Assembly: GCF_000177675.1 (NCBI RefSeq)
Contig: NZ_ADGX01000029.1
Coordinates: forward strand, 1 to 64,000
DNA length: 64,000 bases
Direction: 5' to 3'
DNA from: Parafrankia sp. EUN1f
Lineage (GTDB): Bacteria; Actinomycetota; Actinomycetes; Frankiales; Frankiaceae
The position numbers were made by a program, and so were the translations under genes. The stretch's first letter is position 1. Every line of letters begins with the position of its first letter. This document shows, piece by piece, positions 26,679 through 34,563 of this stretch. Under the pieces are notes generated by a model, which saw only the letters and a program-made list of their open reading frames with translations, did not search any database and was not told the origin of the DNA.

Positions 26679-27724
26679 GTACGCGGGTGGTGGTCGCGCG
26701 GCTCGACAGCGACGGTGACGTCCTGCTGTCCGGGCCTGCCGTGCGCGCGGTGCGGGCTGGTGCCGGGCACGTGACCATGCTCGTCGGGCCGCGCGGCCGC
26801 GCGGCGGCGGGTCTGCTGCCCGGCGTCGACGACATCATCGTGTGGCACTGCCCCTGGATCGACGCCGAGCCGCGAGCGGTCGAACCGGCCGACATCGCCG
26901 GCCTGGTGCGACGCCTGAGCGCCGGCGCGTTCGACGAGGCACTGATCCTCACGTCGTTCCATCAGAGCCCGCTGCCCCTCGCGCTGCTGCTGCGCCTGGC
27001 CGGGATCCGGCGAGTCGCGGCGGCGAGCGAGGACTACCCGGGCTCCCTGCTCGACGTCCGCCATCGGCTGCCGGACAGCGGCCTGCACGAAGTCGAGCGT
27101 GCGCTCTCGACCGCGGCCGCGGCGGGATACCGGCTGCCCGCGGGGGATGACGGGCTCCCCCGCATCCGCGGGCCGATCCCAGGCACCCGGCGGCTGACCG
27201 GCTCCCAGCCCTACATCGTGCTGCATCCCGGGACGTCGGTGTCCGCCCGGCGGTGGCAGCCCGGCCGCTTCGCCGCTCTCGCCGCGGCGCTGGCCGGGAA
27301 CGGCCATCGGGTGGTCGTCACCGGAGCTGCCGACGAGACCGCTCTGACGGCGTATGTCGCCGGTGCTGTCGGACGCGACCTGGGTGGGGCGACCGACCTG
27401 GTGACCCTCGCCGGGGTGCTGGCGGGCGCCCGTGCCGCCGTCGTCGGCAACACCGGGCCGGCGCACCTGGCCGCGGCCGTGGGGACGCCGGTCGTCTCGC
27501 TGTTCGCGCCCACGGTGCCGGCCGAACGCTGGGCGCCCTACACCGACCGCAGGGTCGTCCTCGGAGATCTCGACATCGACTGCGCCGGGTGCAGAGCGAG
27601 GCTGTGCCCGGTGCCCGGCCACCCCTGCCTGTCGACCGTCACGGTCGGCGACGTGCTCACGGCGGTCGAGGCGATGACCCGTGGTACCGCCCGAGAGAAC
27701 CGGCCCCTGGAGGCGACAGCATGA
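26675..27724 (+). CDS. Glycosyltransferase family 9 (heptosyltransferase-type) protein 4
   Basis: 349 residues, coupled to gmhB and to the following GT4 by ATGA overlaps at both ends. TRVVVARLDSDGDVLLSGPA is a variant of the GT9 opening. ILTSFHQSPLPLALLLRLAG closely resembles the equivalent segment of GT9 protein 2, and YIVLHPGTSVSARRWQPGRF and AAVVGNTGPAHLAAAVGTPV follow. The end has the cysteine group CAGCRARLCPVPGHPCLST. The similarity to protein 2 suggests an old duplication within the locus. Confidence 0.9.
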   Translation: MSTRVVVARLDSDGDVLLSGPAVRAVRAGAGHVTMLVGPRGRAAAGLLPGVDDIIVWHCPWIDAEPRAVEPADIAGLVRRLSAGAFDEALILTSFHQSPLPLALLLRLAGIRRVAAASEDYPGSLLDVRHRLPDSGLHEVERALSTAAAAGYRLPAGDDGLPRIRGPIPGTRRLTGSQPYIVLHPGTSVSARRWQPGRFAALAAALAGNGHRVVVTGAADETALTAYVAGAVGRDLGGATDLVTLAGVLAGARAAVVGNTGPAHLAAAVGTPVVSLFAPTVPAERWAPYTDRRVVLGDLDIDCAGCRARLCPVPGHPCLSTVTVGDVLTAVEAMTRGTARENRPLEATA

Positions 27725-28974
27725 AGATCTGCATGGTCTCCGAACACGCCAGCCCCCTCGCGCTCCTGGGTGGGGTCGACGCCGGCGGCCAGAACGTCCA
27801 CGTCGCGGCCCTGTCCAGCGCCCTGGCGCGGCGCGGGGCGCAGGTAGTCGTACACACCCGGCGCGACTCGCCCGGGCCGCCGCGACGGGTCCCGCTGACG
27901 GACGGCGTCGAGGTCGACCATGTTCCGGCGGGGCCGACTCGTCCCGTTCCCAAGGACGACCTCCCGCCCTACATGCGCGGCTTCGCCGCGGATCTGCGCG
28001 ACCAGTGGGCACGGGAGCGCCCCGACGTCGTGCACGCGCACTTCTGGATGTCGGGGAAGGCGGCGCTGGCGGCCGCCGAGCCCCTGGGAATCCCGGTGGT
28101 GTTCACCAGCCACGCGCTGGGCGTGGTCAAGCGCCGCCACCAGGGCTCCAAGGACACTTCGCCACCTGACCGGGTGCAGACGGAGGCAAGCCTCGTCAGA
28201 GAGGTGGACGCGATCGTCGCCACCTGCACCGACGAGCTGTTCGAGCTGGTCCGTCTCGGCGCACCCGGCAGCCGTGTCAGCGTCGTGCCGTCCGGGGTGG
28301 ACCTGGCCGCGTTCACGCCGGACGGGCCCGTCGCGCCGCGCGCTCCCGGCCGGCTTCGGGTCCTGTTCGTCGGCCGTCTCGTCGAGCGCAAGGGCATCGG
28401 GAACCTGATCGAGGCGGTCGCGGCGCTGCCGGGGACCGAGCTGCTGATCGCCGGCGGCTCGGACCGCTCCGAGCTGGACCAGGACCCCGAGGCCGCCCGA
28501 CTGCGCCGGCTGGCCCGGATTTCCGGCGCCGGCGACCGGGTGACGCTGCTGGGCCGGGTGGGGCGGGCCGAGCTGCCGGCGCTCTACCGGTCGGCCGACG
28601 TGGTCGCCTGCGTCCCGTGGTACGAGCCCTTCGGGATCGTCCCGGTCGAGGCGATGGCCTGCGGGGTGCCGGTGGTGGCCAGTGCCGTGGGCGGTCTCAT
28701 CGACACCGTCGTCGACGGCGGGACCGGGCTGCATGTGCCGCCCCGATGCCCGGAACGGATCGTGGAGGCACTCTCCGAACTCGCCGCGGACCCGGCCGAG
28801 CGAGCGCGGCTGGGAGCCGCCGGAGCACAACGGGCCCGGGCTCTGTTCTCCTGGGAACGCGTCGGTGCCCTGACGATGAACGTCTACCGCAGGCTGAGAG
28901 ACGCGAGCGGTCAAGGTGTGAAGCGGACCGGGACCCGGACCGGTGCATGTCGACCCGTCGGGACGCGGCCATGA
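27721..28974 (+). CDS. Glycosyltransferase family 4 protein
   Basis: 417 residues from the ATG at 27721 (ATGA overlap). This is a canonical GT4 retaining enzyme. The N-terminal MKICMVSEHASPLALLGGVD plus AGGQNVHVAALSSALARRG is the glycine-loop pattern of sucrose-synthase/MshA-like proteins. DVVHAHFWMSGKAAL, VVPSGVDLAAFTPDG, VLFVGRLVERKGIGNLIEA and the EX7E motif in VPWYEPFGIVPVEAMACGVP complete the donor site. Its stop overlaps the start of the GmhA-HldE fusion. It acts in the cytosol or at the membrane surface, probably adding a hexose to the heptose glycan. Confidence 0.92.
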   Translation: MKICMVSEHASPLALLGGVDAGGQNVHVAALSSALARRGAQVVVHTRRDSPGPPRRVPLTDGVEVDHVPAGPTRPVPKDDLPPYMRGFAADLRDQWARERPDVVHAHFWMSGKAALAAAEPLGIPVVFTSHALGVVKRRHQGSKDTSPPDRVQTEASLVREVDAIVATCTDELFELVRLGAPGSRVSVVPSGVDLAAFTPDGPVAPRAPGRLRVLFVGRLVERKGIGNLIEAVAALPGTELLIAGGSDRSELDQDPEAARLRRLARISGAGDRVTLLGRVGRAELPALYRSADVVACVPWYEPFGIVPVEAMACGVPVVASAVGGLIDTVVDGGTGLHVPPRCPERIVEALSELAADPAERARLGAAGAQRARALFSWERVGALTMNVYRRLRDASGQGVKRTGTRTGACRPVGTRP

Positions 28975-31253
28975 CCTGGGGTCCCCTCGACAGCGACCGC
29001 TCCCGCCGCGACCGTCTCGACGACGCTGATCGCCACGTCCGGGAGCTGGCTGCGACGCTGCCCACGCTCGACATCACCTGCCTGGAGCGGTGGGGCGGCC
29101 GGCTGGCCGGCCTGCTGCCCGCCGGTGGACGTCTTCTGGCGGCCGGCAACGGCGGTTCGGCGGCCCAGGCACAACACCTGACCGCCGAACTCGTCGGCCG
29201 CTTCCAGGACGAGCGACCGGCGATGTCGGCCATCGCCCTGCACGCTGACACCTCCTCGCTCACCGCGATCGGCAACGACTACGGCTACGACGAGGTCTTC
29301 GCCCGCCAGGTGCGCGCCCACGGCCGGCCCGGCGACGTGCTGATGCTGCTGTCGACCTCCGGACGCAGCGCCAACCTGCTGCGGGCCGCCACGACCGCCG
29401 ACGAGATGGGACTCACCGTCTGGGCCCTGCTGGGCCCGCCGGGCAGCCCTCTGGCCGGACTGTGCCACGAGACTGTCAGCGTCGGCGAGACTGCCGGCGT
29501 CGGCGGGACCGGCGACGCCGGCAGGGCCGGGTCGCGCCCGTCTCCCTCCATCCCCACCTCCACGGTGCAGGAGATGCATCTGGTGGCCGTGCACGTGCTG
29601 TGCGCGGCGTTCGACGGCGCACTGAGCGCGGTGCGGGGCGCCGACCAGGCCGTGGCGGAGGATGTCCGTACCGTCGGCGGAGCCGACTTTCCGGCCTGTG
29701 CTGGGGAGCGTCCCGCGGACCAGCGGACAGCTCGTGCCCGGCCACCGGGCCGGGCACGACGGACAGACCGCGATCCGCCGACAGCACCGGACAGCGGCAG
29801 GCCCGGCGGTCGGGCCGCGCGGCGAGGAGGTCACCGACCCATCGTGGTGGTGGGCGACACCCTGCTCGACCGCGACATCAGCGGCCACGCCGCCCGGCTC
29901 GCCCCCGATGCGCCGGTGCCCGTCCTCGACGGCCTCGACGTGACCGAACGTCCCGGCGGCGCCGGCCTCGCCGCGATCCTGCTGGCCGGCGACGGCGCGC
30001 CCGTCACGCTGATCACCGCACTGGCCCGGGACGACGCGGGGCATCGGCTGGCGGCGATGCTCACCGAGGCGGGTGTGGAACTCGTCGACCTCGGCCTCAC
30101 CGGAGACACCCCGAGCAAGATCCGGATCCGGGCCGGCGGGCGTTCCCTGGTCCGGTTGGACGAGGGCGGGGAAGGCCAGGTGGAGGGCGTCGTTCCCGCC
30201 GCGGTGCGCACCGCGCTCGACCAGGCCGCCGCGGTGCTTGTCTCGGACTACGGCCGCGGAGTGGCCGCCACGCCGCCGCTGCGTTCCGCGCTCGCGCGAC
30301 GCGGCGGAACCCCGCTGGTGTGGGACCCACATCCGCGCGGTGCCGCGCCCCTGGCCGGCGCCACCCTGGCGACACCGAACGCGGCGGAGGCCGCGGGCGC
30401 GACGCCCGGCATCGAGGGCGCGTCGCTGTCCGCCGTCTGCGCACGGGGACGGACACTGGCGGCACGCTGGGACGTCGGTGCTGTGGCGATCACTCTTGCC
30501 GAACGCGGCGCCATGCTGGTGACTGCGGGAAGCACACCCCCTCTTCTCGCTCCGGCCCTTCCGGTCAGCGGCGGCGACGCCTGCGGTGCCGGGGACCGGT
30601 TCGCCGCGAGCGCGGTCCTGGGGTTCGCCGCCGGGCGGCTTCCGTCCGAGACGGTGACGGCCGCGACCCGCCACGCCGGCGAGTTCGTCGCCGCCGGGGG
30701 CTCCGCATCCGTCCATCCGCACGGCGCTGTACCGGCGAACCTCCGGCAGGCATCCCCTCGGGCGCCAGACGGCGATCCGCCACAGACACGGAAATGCGAC
30801 GGCCACGCCGTGGCGGCCGCGGTACGGGCGCGGGGCGGCACCGTCGTCGCGACGGGCGGCTGCTTCGACCTTCTGCACGCCGGTCACGTCGAGGTCCTGC
30901 GTGCCGCCCGTTCGCTGGGTGACTGCCTGGTGGTGTGCCTGAACAGTGACGACTCCATACGCAGGCTGAAGGGCCCGGACCGCCCGATCGTCGGGGCGGC
31001 GGACCGTGCGGCAGTGCTGCGGGGGCTCGACAGCGTGGACGCCGTGATGGTCTTCGACGAGGACACACCCGCGCGGCTGCTCGCGGACCTGCGCCCGGAC
31101 ATCTTCGCCAAGGGCGGTGACTACGCGGTGACGGACCTTCCGGAAGCCGGGATCGTCGCGTCCTGGGGTGGCCAGGCGGTCGTCCTGCCATACCTGGCCG
31201 GCCGTTCCACCTCGACCCTCATCAGAGAGGCGGTGCGTCGTGGCAGCAGCTGA
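28971..31253 (+). CDS. Trifunctional heptose enzyme: GmhA isomerase fused to HldE kinase and adenylyltransferase
   Basis: 760 residues from the ATG at 28971 (ATGA overlap; ATG 28947 is possible). Residues 1-215 are a SIS-fold GmhA that converts sedoheptulose 7-phosphate to heptose 7-phosphate: AGNGGSAAQAQHLTAELVGR from residue 58, TAIGNDYGYDEVF, LLSTSGRSANLLRAA and STVQEMHLVAVHVLCAAFD with Gln200 and His203. A Pro/Arg-rich linker (about 225-288) leads to a PfkB kinase, 291-600 (IVVVGDTLLDRDI, catalytic Asp542 in ACGAGDRFAA). An adenylyltransferase occupies 615-760 (GGCFDLLHAGH, His636/His639). Standard HldE lacks the isomerase. All key residues look present. Confidence 0.9.
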   Translation: MTWGPLDSDRSRRDRLDDADRHVRELAATLPTLDITCLERWGGRLAGLLPAGGRLLAAGNGGSAAQAQHLTAELVGRFQDERPAMSAIALHADTSSLTAIGNDYGYDEVFARQVRAHGRPGDVLMLLSTSGRSANLLRAATTADEMGLTVWALLGPPGSPLAGLCHETVSVGETAGVGGTGDAGRAGSRPSPSIPTSTVQEMHLVAVHVLCAAFDGALSAVRGADQAVAEDVRTVGGADFPACAGERPADQRTARARPPGRARRTDRDPPTAPDSGRPGGRAARRGGHRPIVVVGDTLLDRDISGHAARLAPDAPVPVLDGLDVTERPGGAGLAAILLAGDGAPVTLITALARDDAGHRLAAMLTEAGVELVDLGLTGDTPSKIRIRAGGRSLVRLDEGGEGQVEGVVPAAVRTALDQAAAVLVSDYGRGVAATPPLRSALARRGGTPLVWDPHPRGAAPLAGATLATPNAAEAAGATPGIEGASLSAVCARGRTLAARWDVGAVAITLAERGAMLVTAGSTPPLLAPALPVSGGDACGAGDRFAASAVLGFAAGRLPSETVTAATRHAGEFVAAGGSASVHPHGAVPANLRQASPRAPDGDPPQTRKCDGHAVAAAVRARGGTVVATGGCFDLLHAGHVEVLRAARSLGDCLVVCLNSDDSIRRLKGPDRPIVGAADRAAVLRGLDSVDAVMVFDEDTPARLLADLRPDIFAKGGDYAVTDLPEAGIVASWGGQAVVLPYLAGRSTSTLIREAVRRGSS

Positions 31254-32049
31254 CGGTGACCTCAAGGTATCGGAGACACCGGGAGCGGCCGGGACACGGG
31301 CGAGCTCGAGCCCTGCAGGGCCGGGCACGGTCCTGATCACGGGCGGGGCGTCCGGGCTCGGCGCGGCTACGGTCGCCGCGGTCCGCGCGGCCGGCGGACG
31401 CCCCATAATCCTGGATCGGATCCCGGCACCGGGCGTTCCGGAGACCGATCGCGAAATCGTCGACCTCGCCGCCACCCGGGACGCCGAAGCGGCGGTGCGC
31501 ACCCTCGTCGACCGCGCCGGAGGACAGCTTCACGGTGTCTTCACCGCCGCGGGCACCGATACGCCCGCACCGCTTGACGAGCTGGACGGAGCGGCCTGGG
31601 AGCACATCGTGGCGGTGAACCTGCTGGGCACCGCCGCAGTGGTGCGCGCGGCACTCCCCTACCTGCGCCGCGGCCGCGACGGACGGACCGGTGAGGAAAG
31701 GACGGGTGACGGTCGCACCGGCCGGATCGTGACCTGCGCATCCACCCTGGGCCTGCGGGTCGCCGGAGACGCCTCTGCCTACTGTGCCTCGAAATTCGGC
31801 GTGGTCGGCTTCACCCGGGCCCTCGCCGAGGAGCTCAAGGGCCAGGTCGGCGTCACCCTCCTGGTACCGGGAGGCATGTCGACCGCCTTCTTCGACGACC
31901 GCGACGAGCAGTACAAGCCCGGGCCCGACGCGAAGCTGAACCGTCCCGAGGACGTGGCCGCCACGGTCGTGTTCGCGCTCGGCCAGCCGCCAGGATGCGA
32001 GCTCCGAGAGATCGTCATCACCTCCTCGTGGGAGACGTCCTACCCGTGA
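31240..32049 (+). CDS. Short-chain dehydrogenase/reductase
   Basis: 269 residues. The GTG at 31240 lies inside the end of the fusion gene (14-base overlap). The Rossmann motif is VLITGGASGLGAATVAAVRA. LHGVFTAAGTD replaces the NNAG motif. The active site is TCASTLGLRVAGDASAYCAS followed by KFG, giving Ser-Tyr-Lys. VTLLVPGGMSTAFFDDRDEQ is the substrate-loop region. It sits between the heptose enzyme and a GT9 in one coupled run, so a role in modifying a sugar or sugar nucleotide is plausible. Short Gly/Arg/Thr-rich insert near residues 145-160. Confidence 0.88.
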   Translation: MAAADGDLKVSETPGAAGTRASSSPAGPGTVLITGGASGLGAATVAAVRAAGGRPIILDRIPAPGVPETDREIVDLAATRDAEAAVRTLVDRAGGQLHGVFTAAGTDTPAPLDELDGAAWEHIVAVNLLGTAAVVRAALPYLRRGRDGRTGEERTGDGRTGRIVTCASTLGLRVAGDASAYCASKFGVVGFTRALAEELKGQVGVTLLVPGGMSTAFFDDRDEQYKPGPDAKLNRPEDVAATVVFALGQPPGCELREIVITSSWETSYP

Positions 32050-33269
32050 GCCGAAGTCGTGCGGCGGGCACCAGGCGTGCGGCGGGCACCCGGCGTGCGG
32101 CGGGCACCCGGCGTGCGGCGGGCACCGTCGTGGCCCTGCGCGCCCTGGGCCTGGGGGATCTGCTCACCGCTCTTCCCGCGCTGCGCGCCCTGCGCCGCCA
32201 CCTGACGTCCGAGCTGCCCGGACACCGTCTCCTGCTCGCCGGACCAGCCTGGCTCGAACCCGTGGCCAGGCTCTCCGGGGCCGTCGACGGACTCGTGCCG
32301 ACAGATCCACTCGGGCCGGTGGCGGTAGCGGCACCCACACTGGCGGTGAACCTGCACGGGCGAGGACCCGAGTCGACCGAGGCGCTGCGGCGGACCAGGC
32401 CAGCCGCCCTGTGGGCCTTCGATCTGCCCGGCGAGTGCCCCTGGGAGCCACCGAACCTCGCACAGGCAGGCAGCACCACAGCGGATCCCGGAAGCGTCGC
32501 CACCGGCCACAGCCGCACCTTTTCCGCCGGCACAGCGACTTCCGCCGGCACAGCGACCGGATACGTGCCTGGGCCGGGCAGCGAGCATGAGGTGTCGCGG
32601 TGGTGCCGGCTGCTGGCGGCGCACGGGGTGACTTGTGACCCCACGGAGCTCGGGCTTCCGGTGCCGCCCGGGTTGCCGCCGGTGTGCGGGTGGGCGCGGG
32701 ACCCGACCGCCGACCGTGGCGCCGGAGGCGGGGAAACCCAGGGTCGCGGGAGCGAGCCTGGCCCGACCGTCGTCCATCCAGGCGGAGCGGCTCCCGCCCG
32801 GCGGTGGCCCGAGCTCCGATGGGCGGCCGTGGCCAGGCAGCTCGCCCATGACGGCCACCAGATCGTGCTCACAGGTTCCTCGGCGGAACACGGCCTCGCC
32901 CTGCGGGTGGCCACGGCCGCCGGACTTCCACCCTCCACCGTGCTGGCCGGGAGGCTGGACCTCGTCGCGCTCTGCGCGCTCGTCGCGCGAGCTCGCCTGG
33001 TGCTCAGCGCCGACACCGGAGTCGCGCACCTCGCCACCGCCTACCGCAGACCGTCCGTGGTGCTGTTCGGGCCCGTCTCGCCGGCCGAGTGGGGACCGCC
33101 CCCCGACCAGCCGAAGCATCGCGCCCTGTGGGCCGGGCAACACAGTGATCCCCGGGGCGGGTTTCCCGCCCCGGGGCTGCTCGCCCTCACTGTCGATCAG
33201 GTTCTGCGCGAAGTCACGCTCCTGAAGCAGGGCGCGTGCCCCGCGCGATGGAAGGCACGTGCTTCATGA
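32046..33269 (+). CDS. Glycosyltransferase family 9 (heptosyltransferase-type) protein 5
   Basis: 407 residues; the GTG at 32046 overlaps the SDR stop. The N-terminus is four copies of RAAGTR (18-bp repeat), then VVALRALGLGDLLTALPALR, the GT9 signature. VVHPGGAAPARRWPELRWAA and VLSADTGVAHLATAYRRPSV form the donor half. A second in-frame 18-bp repeat (SAGTAT twice) lies in the linker. The last 40 residues include an unusual GC-rich palindrome at DNA level. It is the last gene of the plus-strand run. Confidence 0.87.
   Translation: MSRSRAAGTRRAAGTRRAAGTRRAAGTVVALRALGLGDLLTALPALRALRRHLTSELPGHRLLLAGPAWLEPVARLSGAVDGLVPTDPLGPVAVAAPTLAVNLHGRGPESTEALRRTRPAALWAFDLPGECPWEPPNLAQAGSTTADPGSVATGHSRTFSAGTATSAGTATGYVPGPGSEHEVSRWCRLLAAHGVTCDPTELGLPVPPGLPPVCGWARDPTADRGAGGGETQGRGSEPGPTVVHPGGAAPARRWPELRWAAVARQLAHDGHQIVLTGSSAEHGLALRVATAAGLPPSTVLAGRLDLVALCALVARARLVLSADTGVAHLATAYRRPSVVLFGPVSPAEWGPPPDQPKHRALWAGQHSDPRGGFPAPGLLALTVDQVLREVTLLKQGACPARWKARAS
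32058..32129. repeat. 18-bp tandem repeat, four copies
   Basis: Four consecutive copies of cgtgcggcgggcaccNgg at 32058, 32076, 32094 and 32112 encode RAAGTR repeats at the N-terminus of the GT9 protein. In frame. Confidence 0.92.
32523..32558. repeat. 18-bp tandem repeat, two copies
   Basis: Two copies of tccgccggcacagcgacN encode SAGTAT twice in the inter-domain linker of the same GT9 protein. Confidence 0.9.
33150..33176. other. Perfect 12-bp GC palindrome inside the GT9 3' end
   Basis: ccccggggcggg (33150-33161) and cccgccccgggg (33165-33176) are exact reverse complements with a ttt loop. It lies about 95 bases before the stop codon, within coding sequence. It would form a very stable RNA hairpin; role unknown. 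Confidence 0.7.
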
Positions 33270-33286
33270 TGCGGACATCCTGCGGA

Positions 33287-33481
33287 TCAAGATATAGAAA
33301 CGTGGCTGACTTCCTGCGAGACGGCGTTCGGGCCGTCGTAGGACCGATCGGTGATGTGCTCCAGTGCGGCCACCACCTCCCTGGAAGCGCCCTTCTGGCG
33401 GGCCGCCTCGACGAGAGTGCGCCGGTCGGCCGGGTAGTCGATGCCCTTGAGGAACTTCTGAACCTCGATTGGATTGGCCAT
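33287..33481 (-). CDS. DUF2795 small protein
   Basis: 64 residues from the ATG at 33481. MANPIEVQKFLKGIDYPADR followed by LVEAARQKGA and VVAALEHITDRSYDGP is the pattern of the DUF2795 domain, a short helical domain found widely in actinobacteria with unknown function. The protein is essentially only this domain. It is convergent with the GT9 gene (17-base gap) and divergent from the small gene at 33529. The longer upstream frame to 33535 has no family similarity. Confidence 0.85.
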   Translation of the reverse strand: MANPIEVQKFLKGIDYPADRRTLVEAARQKGASREVVAALEHITDRSYDGPNAVSQEVSHVSIS

Positions 33482-33528
33482 AACGGCAGGGTCACCGCCC
33501 ACGAGCAGGCAAAACCCGAGGAGAGGCC

Positions 33529-33876
33529 ATGACATCGGCCAGGTCGAGGCCAGGTCGACGGCCAGTTCGACCCTGCGTGACGTCCGATCTCCGCCAGACC
33601 AGCAACTCCCAGCTCTACCTCAAGCGAGCCGAGGAGGCCCTCGCCGAGGTGGACCTGAGCGGCCTTAGCAACGCCGAGCTGATCGCCTACGCGCAGGCCA
33701 CGGCGTCGATCGCGGCGGCCGGCTCGCTTCTGCGCATCGACGAGGATTCCCGGATGTCTACGCTGCGGCGCACTCGGTGCTCCGGCACCTGGGCTGAGCC
33801 TGTTGTTCGCGCCGAGCCGAGCGGTCCGGACGGCGGGCTTCCGCGCGACGTCGTGCTGTCGCGGGCGCCCGCCTGA
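33529..33876 (+). CDS. Hypothetical small protein
   Basis: 115 residues. The ATG at 33529 is preceded by gaggagagg, a very good ribosome-binding site. The middle (YLKRAEEALAEVDLSGLSNA, ELIAYAQATASIAAAGSLLR) is a convincing helical segment. The last 40 residues are Arg/Pro-rich and may be out-of-frame tail; a nearby frame reads VYAAAHSVLRHLG, hinting at a frameshift near 33745. I do not recognise a family. Confidence 0.45.
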   Translation: MTSARSRPGRRPVRPCVTSDLRQTSNSQLYLKRAEEALAEVDLSGLSNAELIAYAQATASIAAAGSLLRIDEDSRMSTLRRTRCSGTWAEPVVRAEPSGPDGGLPRDVVLSRAPA

Positions 33877-34109
33877 CCGAGGCCCACGCCGCCGGCGGCC
33901 TGGATGGCTCGGCCTCGTACACCGCCGCAGGCGCGGAAGGGCCTGGCCCGCGGGGTGCAGTCCCCGCAGGCCGGGATGGTGCCGACCGGGCTGGAATGCT
34001 GATTCGCACCGCCCACGCTTCGCACCGCCCGCGCGCATCGCCTGAGCTTCATGAATCAAACGGCCTACGCCTCGAGCTCAGAACCGCTTGCGGGGCTGAG
34101 CCAAGATGA

Positions 34110-34337
34110 TCCTCCGACGGCGAGCAGGCAGTGCACGTTGATCACACGGCCGCCCTCGCGGACCTTCATCGGCAACGCGTCGGCCTGCACGAACCGGTAC
34201 GGACCGGCGTCCAACGGCCGGGACCGGAACGCCTCGACCTGGCCGTCGAGATGCTTCGCCAGCTCGGACACTTGCGACTTCGAGATGTGCGCCACCCCGA
34301 GCTGCTCGACGAGTTTGTCGACACGGCGGGTCGACAC
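34110..34337 (-). pseudogene. IS256-family (mutator-type) transposase fragment
   Basis: The frame reads VSTRRVDKLVEQLGVAHISK, SQVSELAKHLDGQVEAFRSR, PLDAGPYRFVQADALPMKVR and EGGRVINVHCLLAVGG, a recognisable N-terminal/central block of IS256-type DDE transposases including the first catalytic Asp region (ADALPMKVR). Both ends are missing, and I find no terminal inverted repeats. It marks the border between the heptose glycan locus and the catabolic block. Confidence 0.85.
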
Positions 34338-34563
34338 TCCGAGCTGCTACGCCACCGTCGGCGCGGCGCTCGCGCTGCGCGCCAATGCCGAGAAGCTCGG
34401 CGTCGACCTCTATCTGTACTCCGCTCGGGGTCCTTCCCCCGGGCCAGGACCACCGGCTCCGCCACCGCTACGGCTCGTGACCAAGGCTCATCCCTGCCGG
34501 ACGTCCCGTGGCCGCTGGCCGGCGGGGCCGCCGGCCAGCGATTCCACGTCAACTACCTGCGGT

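Noticed and set aside
26114-28012. 632-codon minus-strand open frame
   Set aside because: Shadow of gmhB, GT9 and GT4; low-complexity Arg/Gly composition.
28911-31502. 863-codon open frame on the minus strand, opposite the GmhA-HldE fusion
   Set aside because: Its composition is Arg/Gly/Pro/His-rich without motifs, and the opposite strand encodes three clear enzyme domains. It is a GC-driven shadow frame.
33150-33176. GC palindrome considered as the transcription terminator of the glycan run
   Set aside because: It lies within the coding region about 95 bases before the stop and has no T-run, so it is kept only as a structural oddity.
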